A program made the position numbers and the translations under genes. From Mya arenaria (taxonomy: Eukaryota > Mollusca > Bivalvia > Myida > Myidae), in NCBI RefSeq assembly GCF_026914265.1, contig NC_069136.1, positions 48,778,381 to 48,842,380 of the forward strand: a stretch of 64,000 bases of DNA, read 5' to 3'. Of the stretch, positions 23,814 through 34,439 are shown piece after piece. A model generated the notes under the pieces. The model was not told where the DNA came from and searched no databases. It was given only the letters and a program-made list of their open reading frames with translations. Within the stretch, counting starts at the first letter, position 1. The number at the start of each line of letters is the position of its first letter.

Positions 23814-24517
23814 GTAAGCGCCTCCATAATCCGGTATTGTCCTCATAGGATTTCCTTCATATGCTGTACCAGGCCATCGTCAGATGCCAGGCCATCGTCA
23901 GTGCCCACAATGGTAATATAGGGATAGCTTTGATGAACTTTTTGTGATAATTATTTAACTGCCAAGTTATTGAAATAAATTCATAACAGTAAATCTATAA
24001 AATTTCGAACGTTGTATAGCAATATTTACCTATATTTATTAAAGTGATACTCGTATCTAAAATCAATACAATATACATGCATGACTAACATAAATTTTGA
24101 GTGATAAACCTTAAACTACTTACTAAATAACTCATGTATGGAAGATATAAATAACATAGATCAAGATTGTAACCGTGAATGTAAAAGCTGAAAACGTACA
24201 GATATTAAATGACTTGTGGGTGCTAAAAGATTTACAGTGATCAACTATCGTCTAATATGATAGAAATATCGTATTTTCTGAACCTTTCCTTCAAATTAAA
24301 CGCGGTATCCTTTTTAAGATTCATTGTTTTCGACATTTATTCATCCTTTTCGGGAAATCAATATAATAATAATTATTGTATTAATTGTGGTACTTCATAT
24401 TCAGGAGTAAGAGTGCATCTTTAAAACAATGGTAAATACAGGCCTAAAGTCCAATCGGTGTGCTGTGTAAAGTGGAACACTATCACCTACATTTCGATAT
24501 TTCAAAAACATTTTCAG

Positions 24518-24655
24518 CTATCTGTAAAAAGGTGCGACGTTCCTGAATCATTGTCCTGTCTGTCCAACTATCACGACGTCACGTGGTCTTCACCAAACAA
24601 TTTCTGTATTAACACTGGAGGCCCTCTCAGACAATACTTACGTTTACGACCGAAA
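24518..24655 (+). pseudogene. possible LU-domain N-terminal half exon
   Basis: A 138-bp open stretch between ATTTTCAG and GTATGT. It reads KRCDVPESLSCLSNYHDVTW then NNFCINTGGPLRQYLRL. Cys spacing (C..C...FCI) fits the first half of an LU domain whose second half would be the next exon at 24870. Splice phases of the two do not match as I read them, so the gene is broken, a further exon intervenes, or a boundary is wrong. Confidence 0.3.
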
Positions 24656-24869
24656 GTATGTATTGCCTTTCTAAGTTAAGCAAAAAATACCATCGCTGTC
24701 AACATTTACTATGATCGTATCAAAGAAGCCGTCCTTTAACGGTTATTTCCAATCAACATTAACAATCAAATCTGTACACATCTACAAACCACTAAAGCAA
24801 AATATACCTTCGACCAAATAGGTGCTCCCAAGCATTAGACCACTGACAGGCAATATGATTCTGTTTCAG

Positions 24870-25053
24870 TTGCGGTAACCATGACACTTGTTTTCGGAAC
24901 ACGTCGGATGTGGATAATTGCATCCAAAGAGACTTTCAACGACCAGGCACAAGATGCACATTCTGCTGCCAAGGCGACAGATGTAACATACCAATCAGAC
25001 CTGCTAACAAAGACCTCTGGAATTACAATATGCACTCTGTGATAGTTGGGTGA
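24870..25053 (+). CDS. Ly6/uPAR-like C-terminal exon
   Basis: After the acceptor TCTGTTTCAG the frame reads CGNHDTCFRNTSDVDNC, then RCTFCCQGDRCNIPI, and ends SVIVG-stop at 25051-25053. CG....C, then C..CC-x-x-D-x-C-N, is the second half of a three-finger LU domain as found in many molluscan extracellular proteins. The Cys frame is fully open from acceptor to stop, unlike the related pieces at 19482 and 19925. There is no GPI-like hydrophobic tail. Other frames across this interval are also open, which lowers certainty. Confidence 0.45.
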
Positions 25054-26793
25054 AAAACTGAACACAGATTTGCCGCTAGTATATATAGAGAACGTACCAT
25101 ACTGTAAGAAATACATTGCAGACCCTCTTATACATCATTTTGTGTAAACAAGTATAATGCGTTCAAATAAATTTACTTTCCGCATATACAATATCTACTT
25201 TGTATACGTGTGTGAAATTGGTCGAAAAGCAGGACGGCCTGCAAAACCTTTCCGGTCGCACCCATTTCTTATACATCTACTAGTGTTATTCGGTGTTTCG
25301 GTGGCCTACATTACATTTGCCAAGTTTTTATTTAGATAATATCAATTAACACAAGAAAAAAAAATTGTGTATAGCATCAAGTCGGAGAGATAAATACAGG
25401 AGAGAAAACATGCATGTAGAAAGCCAAAAAAGTGTTCATTTACTTCAATGATAAAAAAGGCTATACATCATATTTAGGAATCATCTGGACGATATCTGTT
25501 TTAATTAATGTTAGTTTTTCAAAACTCCCTTCGGCGCTGCTCGCCATTTTTGTATAGAAAAATTAATGTATTCTTATAGAATCAAACTTCATCACATTAT
25601 TTTTTTTTTTCCGTCTAATTTTTAAAGCATTGTTCTTAAATTTCAGATCAAATTGATATTCTCATTTTTTATCAAAATTATGACAGAACTTTCCCAATTC
25701 CCGAAATAGTGGACAAAACACTTGTAGCATAAATGTCCCCCAAATGAACTTAAAACCTAAGAAAAAAATGAAACATAAAACTTTATAATACAATTGTATT
25801 ATATTTAACTCGTTTTTGTGTCGTCTGCGTAGCTTGGCAGATCTGGCCAAATTCTATTTTTCTGCTCTCTAACTTTTTTTATTTCCTATTTAATATTAAC
25901 CAAACTTGGATATACTGTTTATAGACAAAACTTCTTAAGCAATTTTGGTAAACAGTCGGATCACACTATTTACTCTGGATTTTTCAAAATTTGACCAAGT
26001 TTACTTTAAATGTGCTTTCATACTTAATCATATCTTTTCCAAAGGGGGTGACAATGGTACAATGGATAATGCCTCATTTGTTTTCTGTATTAACAAGCAT
26101 ATTGTAGAGTTATGCCCATGAATGGTCAAAACCTGATATATTGTTAGTTTCAATACGCGATGCCATACACTCAGGACTATGATTTGATTTTGTCTTTACA
26201 GTGATCTTTTACTGTTTTAGTCTTTGTGATATTTTACTGTTGTTGTTTTTTTTGTGATCTTTTACTGGTTTTAGTCTTTGTTATGAAATGGTATTGAATT
26301 GGTATGAATATAATGGCAGTTATTTATAGCGAAACTAATATTTAAATAAGAAAATAAGAAAACATGTTATTTTATTCCAAAATTTCCAAAAATATCCCAT
26401 AAAGTCCAATTAAACTTATTTCCAATGGATTCATGTGTTAAACAAAAAATCTAAGACATGTTTTTTTGGTAATAAAATTAAAAAAACAACAAAAAACCGC
26501 AAACATTATAAGTTATAATACAAAGATGAGCAATAAGTAACGCTCTTACTTCGAATTAACAAAAAAAAACATTCCAATCAAATTCAATGGTTTAGATGCT
26601 ATACAAGATATTAGCTTATAAGAGAACAGACAAAATTTATTTGATCTATTCTCAGTTGAAACAGTGTAAATCAAGAGACATATATTTAATTATTTTGAAA
26701 CCAACCAAATAACTTGAAAGAAAAATGAGTCCGAATTACGAGGACTAGCATAAAGATAAACGGACGCATACAATAGCATAGTTTTGAAGATAA
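25054..26793. other. intergenic, AT-rich
   Basis: No supported gene. A short direct duplication (TTTTACTG..TTTTAGTCTTTG) lies at about 26205-26280. From about 26620 the sequence matches the 3' flank of copy A (14460-14635) in blocks, for example TCCGAATTACGAGGACTA versus TCCGAACTACGAGAACTA. This marks the downstream edge of the duplicated segment. Confidence 0.5.
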
Positions 26794-28521
26794 TCACATT
26801 TCGGAAGATATTTTAAACAGTTTTATTTCTCTCCCGTCCTGCAGACTGTTGGATACGGCCAGCCTCGAACCATCCCTGGAGATTGCGATCGTCATTGGAA
26901 AATCCATGTTGACGTTGCAAGATGCAAGAACACACCCAGCCGGAGATATCTGAACAACGGAGTTTGTTTCTTCACTGCAGATGAACATGGAGCCACAGGG
27001 TCCGACACAAACGCCTCTGGGTTCTTTAATACGTTTATCGGTAACCTCGATACTATTGCCTGTTGTAGTGTTGTAAATATATATTTTATGAGCGTTTCGG
27101 TCCACGAATACAAGTGTATCTTGGTACGAGTTGTAAGTGCAGGTACTATCTTCACATGTATAGGTCTTGGCAGGAAACTCCACGTCGTCAAAGTCGCTTT
27201 CTGAACCATTAACGTCGATCATCCGAACTTGTCGCGGGTCGTTGTTCCATGTGCTTAACGCAAATGTGTCGGTCTTTATTAGGGCAATGGACCAGCAGCT
27301 GAACGACACATTTAACGTTTTCATCAGCGTGATTGTGTTATCACTACCAACCGCCATGAGGCAAATATTGTGAATTTCATCAAAACTGACTGTTACTGCA
27401 ATATCGTTATCTTTGTAACAAATAACATCTTTTGGGCATGCATTGAACCTATGCCACCTACCCAAACGTTTGAGTGTACTGCTCATTATAAAACATGTTA
27501 AGTTATAGCAATCAACGGCAGCGATTCGACCGTCGGGCAGGAAGTCCAAGCCTGAAACATACGGCTCCGTAGTGTCATTCCATGTCTTTCCGAGCTTCAC
27601 CGATATGACTAGCTTCAGTCGTGCTGGTTGTGGAGGGTTTGTTTCTACGAGTGAAAACAATGGTGTACTTGACTTCAGTATCTCTGAAAGGTTCTCTGTC
27701 ATTGAAAGACCTACTGGAATAACATTCCTATTTGCATGAAAGGTGCGAAGAGTGTCTGATAGGCTGCTATGTTCGTTTGCAAGAGTATGATTTATAATGA
27801 ACTTTTCAATTTCAGAGCCACAGTGGGAGACTTTATCGGTAATTTCTAAAAGCGATTCAAGTCTGGTCTTTGCACGTTCAACTCCCAGTTTCCTGCTCTC
27901 TATTCGACTGTCTACCTTAAGGTTATGGTCAGTCATTTGTCTGAGCACATGGATCTTGGCTTCTTCGAATTTCTTCAGGAACATCTCTTTGAATGCTTCT
28001 ATTTCATTTCCGATCTGTTCCATTCGTCCAGTGCTTTTCAATTGATCTTGCTCACACGTCTCAATAAATCCAGACGCTGAGCTAACAGTCGCATGAACCT
28101 CCTTAATTAAGATTTGATCCGTTTTCTTCTTAACTAGCTCTGCTAATTCAGGAACATTGTCACACTTACGATGATAGGCGATGACACATAGTTCACAACA
28201 TAAATCACCATGCTCTTCGCACTGAAACATAAAAGCCCTTTCATGTTCTAAACATTTATCCAGTCCCTTTAAATCGACAGTTGTTCTGGTACTAATTGCT
28301 TCATTGGCAGCCACAATCGTATGGTTTTCGTCATGAGGCGAATGTATCTTGTGTGTATCACAACATTCGTGACAGAGATATACTTCGCATGTATTACAGA
28401 ACAGCGTCGCAAGCTTAGGCACGTCTGTACGTTTACAAGGCAGACATTTAGCCGCTAATGATCCACCGACGGCGTCACTTGCACTTTCTTGCACAGTATC
28501 AGTCTGTCCACTGGTTGCCAT
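26794..28521 (-). CDS. RING-less TRIM-like protein: two B-boxes, coiled coil, propeller (copy B)
   Basis: Single-exon gene, 575 residues, and a close paralogue of 14636-16351 on the same strand 10.4 kb away. The N-terminus is nearly identical. Both B-boxes keep their Cys/His ligands (CLPCKR.. to ..CCDTHKIH and CLEHERAFMFQCEEH to CVIAYHRKC). The helical middle (~132-265) is conserved. The propeller part (~308-575) is the most diverged and includes GLDFLPDGRIAAVD and AISRDGSRLAVSN blades. The protein is intact with no breaks, so both copies are likely functional. There is no RING domain. The higher divergence of the propeller, the expected ligand-binding part, would fit diversification after duplication, but that is inference. 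Confidence 0.92.
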   Translation of the reverse strand: MATSGQTDTVQESASDAVGGSLAAKCLPCKRTDVPKLATLFCNTCEVYLCHECCDTHKIHSPHDENHTIVAANEAISTRTTVDLKGLDKCLEHERAFMFQCEEHGDLCCELCVIAYHRKCDNVPELAELVKKKTDQILIKEVHATVSSASGFIETCEQDQLKSTGRMEQIGNEIEAFKEMFLKKFEEAKIHVLRQMTDHNLKVDSRIESRKLGVERAKTRLESLLEITDKVSHCGSEIEKFIINHTLANEHSSLSDTLRTFHANRNVIPVGLSMTENLSEILKSSTPLFSLVETNPPQPARLKLVISVKLGKTWNDTTEPYVSGLDFLPDGRIAAVDCYNLTCFIMSSTLKRLGRWHRFNACPKDVICYKDNDIAVTVSFDEIHNICLMAVGSDNTITLMKTLNVSFSCWSIALIKTDTFALSTWNNDPRQVRMIDVNGSESDFDDVEFPAKTYTCEDSTCTYNSYQDTLVFVDRNAHKIYIYNTTTGNSIEVTDKRIKEPRGVCVGPCGSMFICSEETNSVVQISPAGCVLASCNVNMDFPMTIAISRDGSRLAVSNSLQDGREIKLFKISSEM

Positions 28522-28642
28522 AACTGTTTTTGTTAGGTTCGTACGCTAAAAAGGGGAAACAGTACTCTTTCACAATGACACGTATAAAACATCCATTACA
28601 CAAAGAAAACACGGTAATTTCCTTTCAATCCTACTTTCGGTT
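28522..28642 (-). promoter_or_regulatory. 5' flank shared with copy A
   Basis: Blockwise match to 16352-16482 up to CTTTCGGTTTGG, after which the two flanks differ. Probably the duplicated 5' UTR and proximal promoter. Confidence 0.5.
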
Positions 28643-28788
28643 TGGCCAAAAAAAATCCGTAAAGTAAACCATGAAACTGTTGACTGCGACCATTTCAACT
28701 AGTTCTATTTCCGGATAGCACTTTAAGCTCCTGTTTTAGTATAATAACTCTTTTAGGGGATTATAACTTGGACTTCCAATATGTCGAC

Positions 28789-30478
28789 ATGGATAAACAG
28801 CCTCAAGTCAACTTTGTAAGTGCTCCGTCACCATGATGTGTCGCTGTGGTACGAAAGGATTAGGATCAAGTATGCTAACAGTAAAAGATATATGATTTTA
28901 CTTCGATGTTTGAAATATCAAAGACGGATATTTGAATGTTATTTCATGTATGTTCGGTTCATAATGGTACTTTGTCAAGTGTAAGACCCACAAACCTTCT
29001 TCAAAGTTGAAGTCACTATTGCAACCACAACCAAAGTCTGGGGAATAGTGGGGACTTTGACTTTCGGTCCAGCCTATCCAAGGTAAAATTCCGCCCTGCA
29101 GCGAAGAACTAATGGTCAGACCAAATCAAATGCTCCCACATCCCGGGAACCCTAGGTAAGGTCCATTCCAGCTATATTTTGCGCGAAGATAAAACCACAC
29201 TGTTCACCCGGCACTGCCAGGCCATCTGGAAGGTAAAAACATGGCCCATTTCCCTGACTACATGTATCCCTGGACTGGGTCGGGGCATGGTTACAAATGA
29301 CTGGTGCATAACATTCTAAATGCAATGTCAGATTCTAATTTAGAGAATTGCTCCCATTTGTCCAAATTTTGTTTTCATCAATTGTGGCAATGAAAGCAGA
29401 TCATATCATGCACAGTAAAGATTTTCCTTTTCTTTTTGTAATATATCTTGAAGAATATCAAAGACTGTGGGAACTGAAAGGTTTATACCAAGACTTACAG
29501 TCATAGTTGATAAAGACAAAGTTATCAAGTATTGCATTATTCAAATATTATTTCAGGTTATGCAGATTGTTGAGAGCAATATGATGAGGGAAGGCAGGAA
29601 AGAGTACCTGAGTCATATAGTCTGGTAATGTTAACAAGAAATGTTTAAAACACCTTCTTTTTTTAATTATGATTTTCCAATATGATATTATGTGTATTGT
29701 GATCCACAAATTGGACTTTTTTCTTTTATTGGATTTTTAGGAATATTTAACTGCTTCAGACTATGAAATAATATCATGACAGTAAAGTAAACCACAAAGT
29801 ATGTTTTAATATATTTTGCCTAATACTCTCGTACAGGCCATCCATAACCATCCATAAAGCATACTTTTGTTGTAAAAAAACATCTTAATATTTGCACAAT
29901 AGGTTTTAAGACTTTGATTTTTTGAAGGTGATCAACAAAAGAAAGATTTTTCATAGAATTTTCTTTTATAATATGATTTAATTGCAGTATGTACTCATGG
30001 CAAAATGGTGTTCGAGAGGTGGCGAATAAGGATTTGCTTTCTTCTATATATGTGAATACTGTGTTAAACTTTAAATCTTGCCATGAAATAAGTATCAAGC
30101 ATTCCAGTTTCAATTTGCCAGTATTACTATATCATAATCCTAAAAGATCCTCTACAACTAAACTTTGTGCAATTTTTTTATGCATGTGAAATTCTTGTAA
30201 TTTCCTGCTAACAGCATTTATTCCTGTATTGCATATAAACTGATAAATGCCCAAGATTGCCAAAAATTGCTAACTGCTGATATTTGATCAATGGGGATGC
30301 TTTTAATTTATATCTTTATTATTTATTTTTTCAGGTAAAACACAGAAAGAAAGGTTCTCTTAACATAGAAAGTAAAGAAATAATGAAGTTCACACTACAG
30401 TTGACAATCTGGATGTGTTTCCTTTGTTATTTGAGCATGATTTATTTTAACTTACATAACAAGTATGCACTGCAATAA
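28789..30478 (+). CDS. possible small multi-exon gene
   Basis: Tentative. ATG 28789-28815 (MDKQPQVNF) has a GTAAGT donor in phase 0. 29557-29624 follows TATTTCAG and reads VMQIVESNMMREGRKEYLSH before a GTAATG donor. 29988 onward, after ATTGCAG, reads MYSWQNGVREVANKD. A last piece at 30335-30478 follows TTTTTTCAG and reads VKHRKKGSLNIESKEI, then a hydrophobic LTIWMCFLCYLSMIYF segment and a stop. The exon 1-2-3 phases agree; the link to the last piece is uncertain. Together they would make a protein of about 80-110 residues with one membrane segment near the C-terminus. I do not recognise the family. Confidence 0.27.
29005..29308 (+). mobile_element. Harbinger-like MITE, copy 1 (diverged)
   Basis: Same family as 32024-32340. 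Shared boxes are GGGGAATAG.GGGGACTTTG, CGGTCCAGC, CCCTAGGTAAGG and CACCCGGCACTGC. The right end ATGACTGGTGCA matches the family terminus and is followed by TAA; the left end is worn. It lies in intron 1 of the possible small gene. Confidence 0.65.
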
Positions 30479-31139
30479 TGAATATCTATATTAATAGTAA
30501 TGATATTCCATTAAACATGGATATGGAAAAAATATTCTTTGACAGTGCAAGATCTATAAGATAAATCCAGAGTAGTCAGAGTCTTCAGTTAACTTGGATG
30601 TGTTCCATTTGTTTCATCCACATACTTGAAATGTGTCTTGTAACTACATGTATTTTATGAGGTTAAGTAGTGAGTAATCAACATTTTCTTATTTGGGGAA
30701 AGTATGTATAGTATGTTGACACTATGTGTGCCTTCATTCTCTTCATTTTTCTGTACGAAACCAGACCAAATGTGTCATTTTAGTTTAACCATTTTAAACT
30801 GTATTTATTATACTCTTAATTGAATAGCCATTCGTATATTATCAAACATTTTAACAAATTTAAATGGTTTGTTATTTTGATTATATTGTATCGGTGTCAT
30901 AGGGTACATGTCCATTCCTAGCCATCAAGATAAAACAGATATATTCTTTGTTGTAAAATGTGTTCTTTATGCATATACATATAAAGTGGCCACAGAGAAC
31001 TCAACACTTAGCATTTTTCTTAAAAAATATCTAAGGGTTTTCCTGCATGTGATCGCTACATTCAGTGTACCTCATGTCATATAATACATTATATATGATC
31101 AATAAAACAGATTAAGAACCAAAGCTGTTGTTAAATACT

Positions 31140-31720
31140 TTTTAAAAGCTGTATATGTACAAGACAATACTGAGACTGTATAGACACCAATGTTTGTCCC
31201 AACTTGAAGATGTATAGATTCCAATGATTATCTTGAGTTAAGGCTGTATAGATTCTAATGTTTATCTTAAGTTGAGGCTGTATAGATTCTAATGTTTGTC
31301 TTAAGCTGAGGCTGTATAGATTCTAATGTTTGCCTTCAGTTGAGGCTGTTCAGTTGAGGCTGTATAGATTCTAATGTTTGTCTTCAGTTGAGGCTGTCTA
31401 GATTCTAATGTTTTTCTTCAGTTGAGGCTGTATAGATTCCAATGTTTATCTTCAGTTGAGGCTGTATAGATTCCAATGTTTGTCTTAAGCTGAGGCTGTA
31501 TAGATTCTAATGTTTGAGTTTCAGTTGAGGCTGTATTACGTCCAGTGTTTGTCCAAATTTGAGGCTGTATTGAGTCCAAGATCTCTCAAATTTGAAACTG
31601 TTTAGATTCCAATATCTGTCTTAATATGAAGCTGTATACAGTCCAATGTAAGTTCTACGTTGGAGTTGAAAAGAGTCCACTGTCTGCCCTATGGTGTAGC
31701 TGTATAGATTCCAATGTCGA
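31140..31720 (+). repeat. 34-bp tandem repeat, about 16 units
   Basis: The unit is near GAGGCTGTATAGATTCTAAT plus GTTTGTCTTCAGTT. Central units are close copies; the outer ones (31140-31200, 31520-31720) are diverged and of variable length. One partial internal duplication occurs near 31345. Non-coding. Confidence 0.9.
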
Positions 31721-32023
31721 TCGAACTTGCGAACAGTGAGATATAATTGTTTATTTCCTTGCAAAGTATTTATTTTATTTAAAATTTTCATCTTTTGTCT
31801 AAATTATTATCTGAAATCTCCAAAAATGTACCACAATGTATGATTTGTAAATGCATATGATAGTATTTTATACTTAATGTTTAAAACAAAAGAAGAACAC
31901 ATCAGATTCATGCAAAAATATGTTAACAAAGGATATAACTTTTACGTCTTTAACTAACATGAATATTACCTTAATGGATGGTAATAAAACCTCTAATGAC
32001 GATAGACTGTACATATTGCATTA

Positions 32024-32340
32024 TGCACCAGTCAATTGTAACCACGCCCCCCCCCCAGGTCCGGGGAATAGCGGGGACTTTGACTCTCGGTCCAGCTAAC
32101 CCCGGTTAAAATCCCCGTCCTGCGGGGGGCGAATAGATGGTAAAATCCGCGCCAAATGCCCCCGCACCCCAGGGACCCTAGGTAAGGCCTATTACCCGCT
32201 ATATTTAAAGCGAAGACAAAACCACCGCATTCACCCGGCACTGCGGGGCCACCTGAAAGGTAAAAACACGGCCGATTTCCCCGGCTATCCCTGGTATACC
32301 CCCGGACCTGAGGGGGCCGTGGTTACAATTGGCTGATTCA
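32024..32340 (+). mobile_element. Harbinger-like MITE, copy 2
   Basis: Inverted termini TGCACCAGTCAATTGTAACC and GGTTACAATTGGCTGATTCA, flanked by TTA on both sides (32021-32023 and 32341-32343). The interior is GC-rich with a run of C. A three-base TTA/TAA duplication fits PIF/Harbinger. Non-coding; the minus-strand frame inside is a shadow. Confidence 0.7.
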
Positions 32341-32343
32341 TTA

Positions 32344-33761
32344 CGCTTACCTATAATGAGGTAGGTTTTAGACGATGATCGCATTTTGACAAGGAAATGG
32401 TTTTTATTTCCAGATACAAATTTGATAACGCCCCCCCCCCCCCCCCCCCATAAAAAAGAAAAGAAAAAAAGAAATGTTACATATATCATATAATAGAAAC
32501 TCATTTGACTATAGCAAATTATACACTATTAAAATGCAATAACTAATCAGTCTTTCGGCGATTAAGTCAAAGTAGTGTCATAGTTTTGGCGTCATCATCG
32601 GCGTCGTCATGAAAAACTTCAGTCTAGGGCTTAACTCAATCACCATTCAAGACATTTAATTGGTATTTGATACAAACGTTGCAGCAGACAAAGCGCTTTA
32701 GTGTTGTAGAAAGGCTAATATTAAACTCTGGATTCAAAACTGATGTGTTATGTCCCTTGCTCGATTGATACAATCGAAACACAGACGAGTGTTGCATTAT
32801 TATATGTTGTATCTTGAAATAGAGACTCTGTTAAATAAAGCAATAGGTTAATTTCGCCATTGTATCTCATTTATAGCTTATTTTAAGCACACCTACTTGT
32901 CTATGACCTATGCTTGGTCTGAACTGACATCGGAAAAGACAAATAGGTGGTCAATATTATTGATGAACGAGGTGTTCGATATATACAGGTACAATCCTTT
33001 ACAACAACAACAACAACAACAACACCATTGTTCTCAAATGTTCTAAATTAATACATGTTTTATGTATACTATAGTATACACTAAAGGCAATAGGTCGACA
33101 GTTTGTCGAAGATAGAGTCGAAGCCAGTGGCGTCGTCGTGCAAAATTAGCCCCGGTCATAACTCAAGACAACTGAAGACATTCATATGGAACTTGTTAAA
33201 CACGTTGCGAAATAACTTAATAACCAATAACTAAAAAATAAGTTCGATTAAAATTATCAAAACACAGACTAGCGTGGCATTATCACTGATTAATGAACTG
33301 TTTCAAAAAAAATACAGAAAAGATGATGATTAGAACCATTAAACGTTATATTTCGTGTGTTTTTTTTTAAGGTGGATGAATTACAGCAATTTTCTATTTT
33401 CATTTTTTTTCAATTATCTACAGAATACAACTTATAATTCCCATTTCTGTATACCAGTATAATTATGTTAAAATGTTAACACCAATGCAACAATATATAT
33501 TCATATAATGGGTCCACGGGCGGACGGGATCAAGATATTGTGACAACAGGTTTCAGATCCGAATGTGAATAAGCACAATAAACTTGTACCCTGCACTTCG
33601 TTTCATTGCATTGTTCGGGATTATCCAGGGAATGGATGTCGGGCCGATGGTGATGAAATCATCCGACGCATGCGGTGTTTTCGCAGGGCTTGGTTTTTGC
33701 TAACATTGCTTGGCGTCAAGTGTTATGAAGTGGTAGGAATGCGGGTGCAAACTGTCCACTT
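32344..33761. other. intergenic, no gene seen
   Basis: AT-rich with a CAA microsatellite at about 33003-33023. Two loosely similar stretches (around 32560-32720 and 33100-33260: GTCATAGTTTTGGCGTC.. and GAAGCCAGTGGCGTCGTC..) suggest an old duplication. No supported exon. Confidence 0.4.
32431..32449 (+). repeat. poly-C tract
   Basis: About 19 consecutive C. A similar G run of about 19 lies at 35277-35295. Lengths in such runs are prone to sequencing error. Confidence 0.9.
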
Positions 33762-34439
33762 CCAAAAAGGCCCAGTAACATAAAGGCCCGGTCCAGAAAG
33801 GCCCAGCTCGTATAACTAGACGTGGGTTATCTTTGATACATGCTGTTTTCATAAATCTATAGAATTAAACAATTAATTATAAAAAAATAACAGTACAGTG
33901 TCTTAAATAATCGTTCTAATAATTTCAGAAATAAGCATTTTTCATCATATTTGGGTACAGAAATAATTAAACAGCGTTACTTTAACAGCATTTCTTTATT
34001 GACAGTGAATAAGTGAACATTTTCTTTATGTTAAATAATCTGTATTCCTATGACAATTATACATCAGCCTATAACAATTATTCAAAAAGTATTGCCACTT
34101 GGTATAGCAAAAGTTCACATCCGAAGAAGATATTCATATACGATCTTGCCCAGATATTAGGGTGTCCTGAGCTCCCCGTCCATGTTATGGTCTGATAAAG
34201 TCCTTATGGCTCTGTCTTACCGCAGACAACAAGCGTTGCCCCTCCTCTTTTTGAAAAGGGACCAATCCTCAAATGCGAAGACCGGATTCATCATCCACTG
34301 TCATTCCATATACGCTTATATATAAAATATATACCGCAAATCCTAACAAAGTCCAACACACTCAAACACAATGCAGGCGTTCCCATTTAGTTCAATTGGG
34401 CCTTTATGGACCACGCCTTTCTTTACCGAGCCTTTCTGG
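33762..34439 (+). mobile_element. 678-bp element with ~43-bp inverted ends
   Basis: The left end reads CCAAAAAGGCCCAGTAACAT then AAAGGCCCGGTCCAGAAAGG. The reverse complement of the right end reads CCAGAAAGGCTCGGTAAAGA then AAGGCGTGGTCCATAAAGGC. The match is about four in five bases over ~43 bp, allowing a two-base gap. The interior has only short frames. A non-autonomous DNA transposon is the simplest reading. I could not see a clear target-site duplication, so the superfamily is open. Confidence 0.6.

Noticed and set aside
24835-25116. 93-codon minus-strand frame
   Set aside because: Opposite strand has the CC-x-x-D-x-C-N frame with a proper acceptor, which is the better explanation.
25515-25560. 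Third copy of the CATTCGGA MITE
   Set aside because: CTTCGGCGCTGCTCGCCATTTT only loosely resembles the terminus and has no inverted partner or 9-bp duplication.
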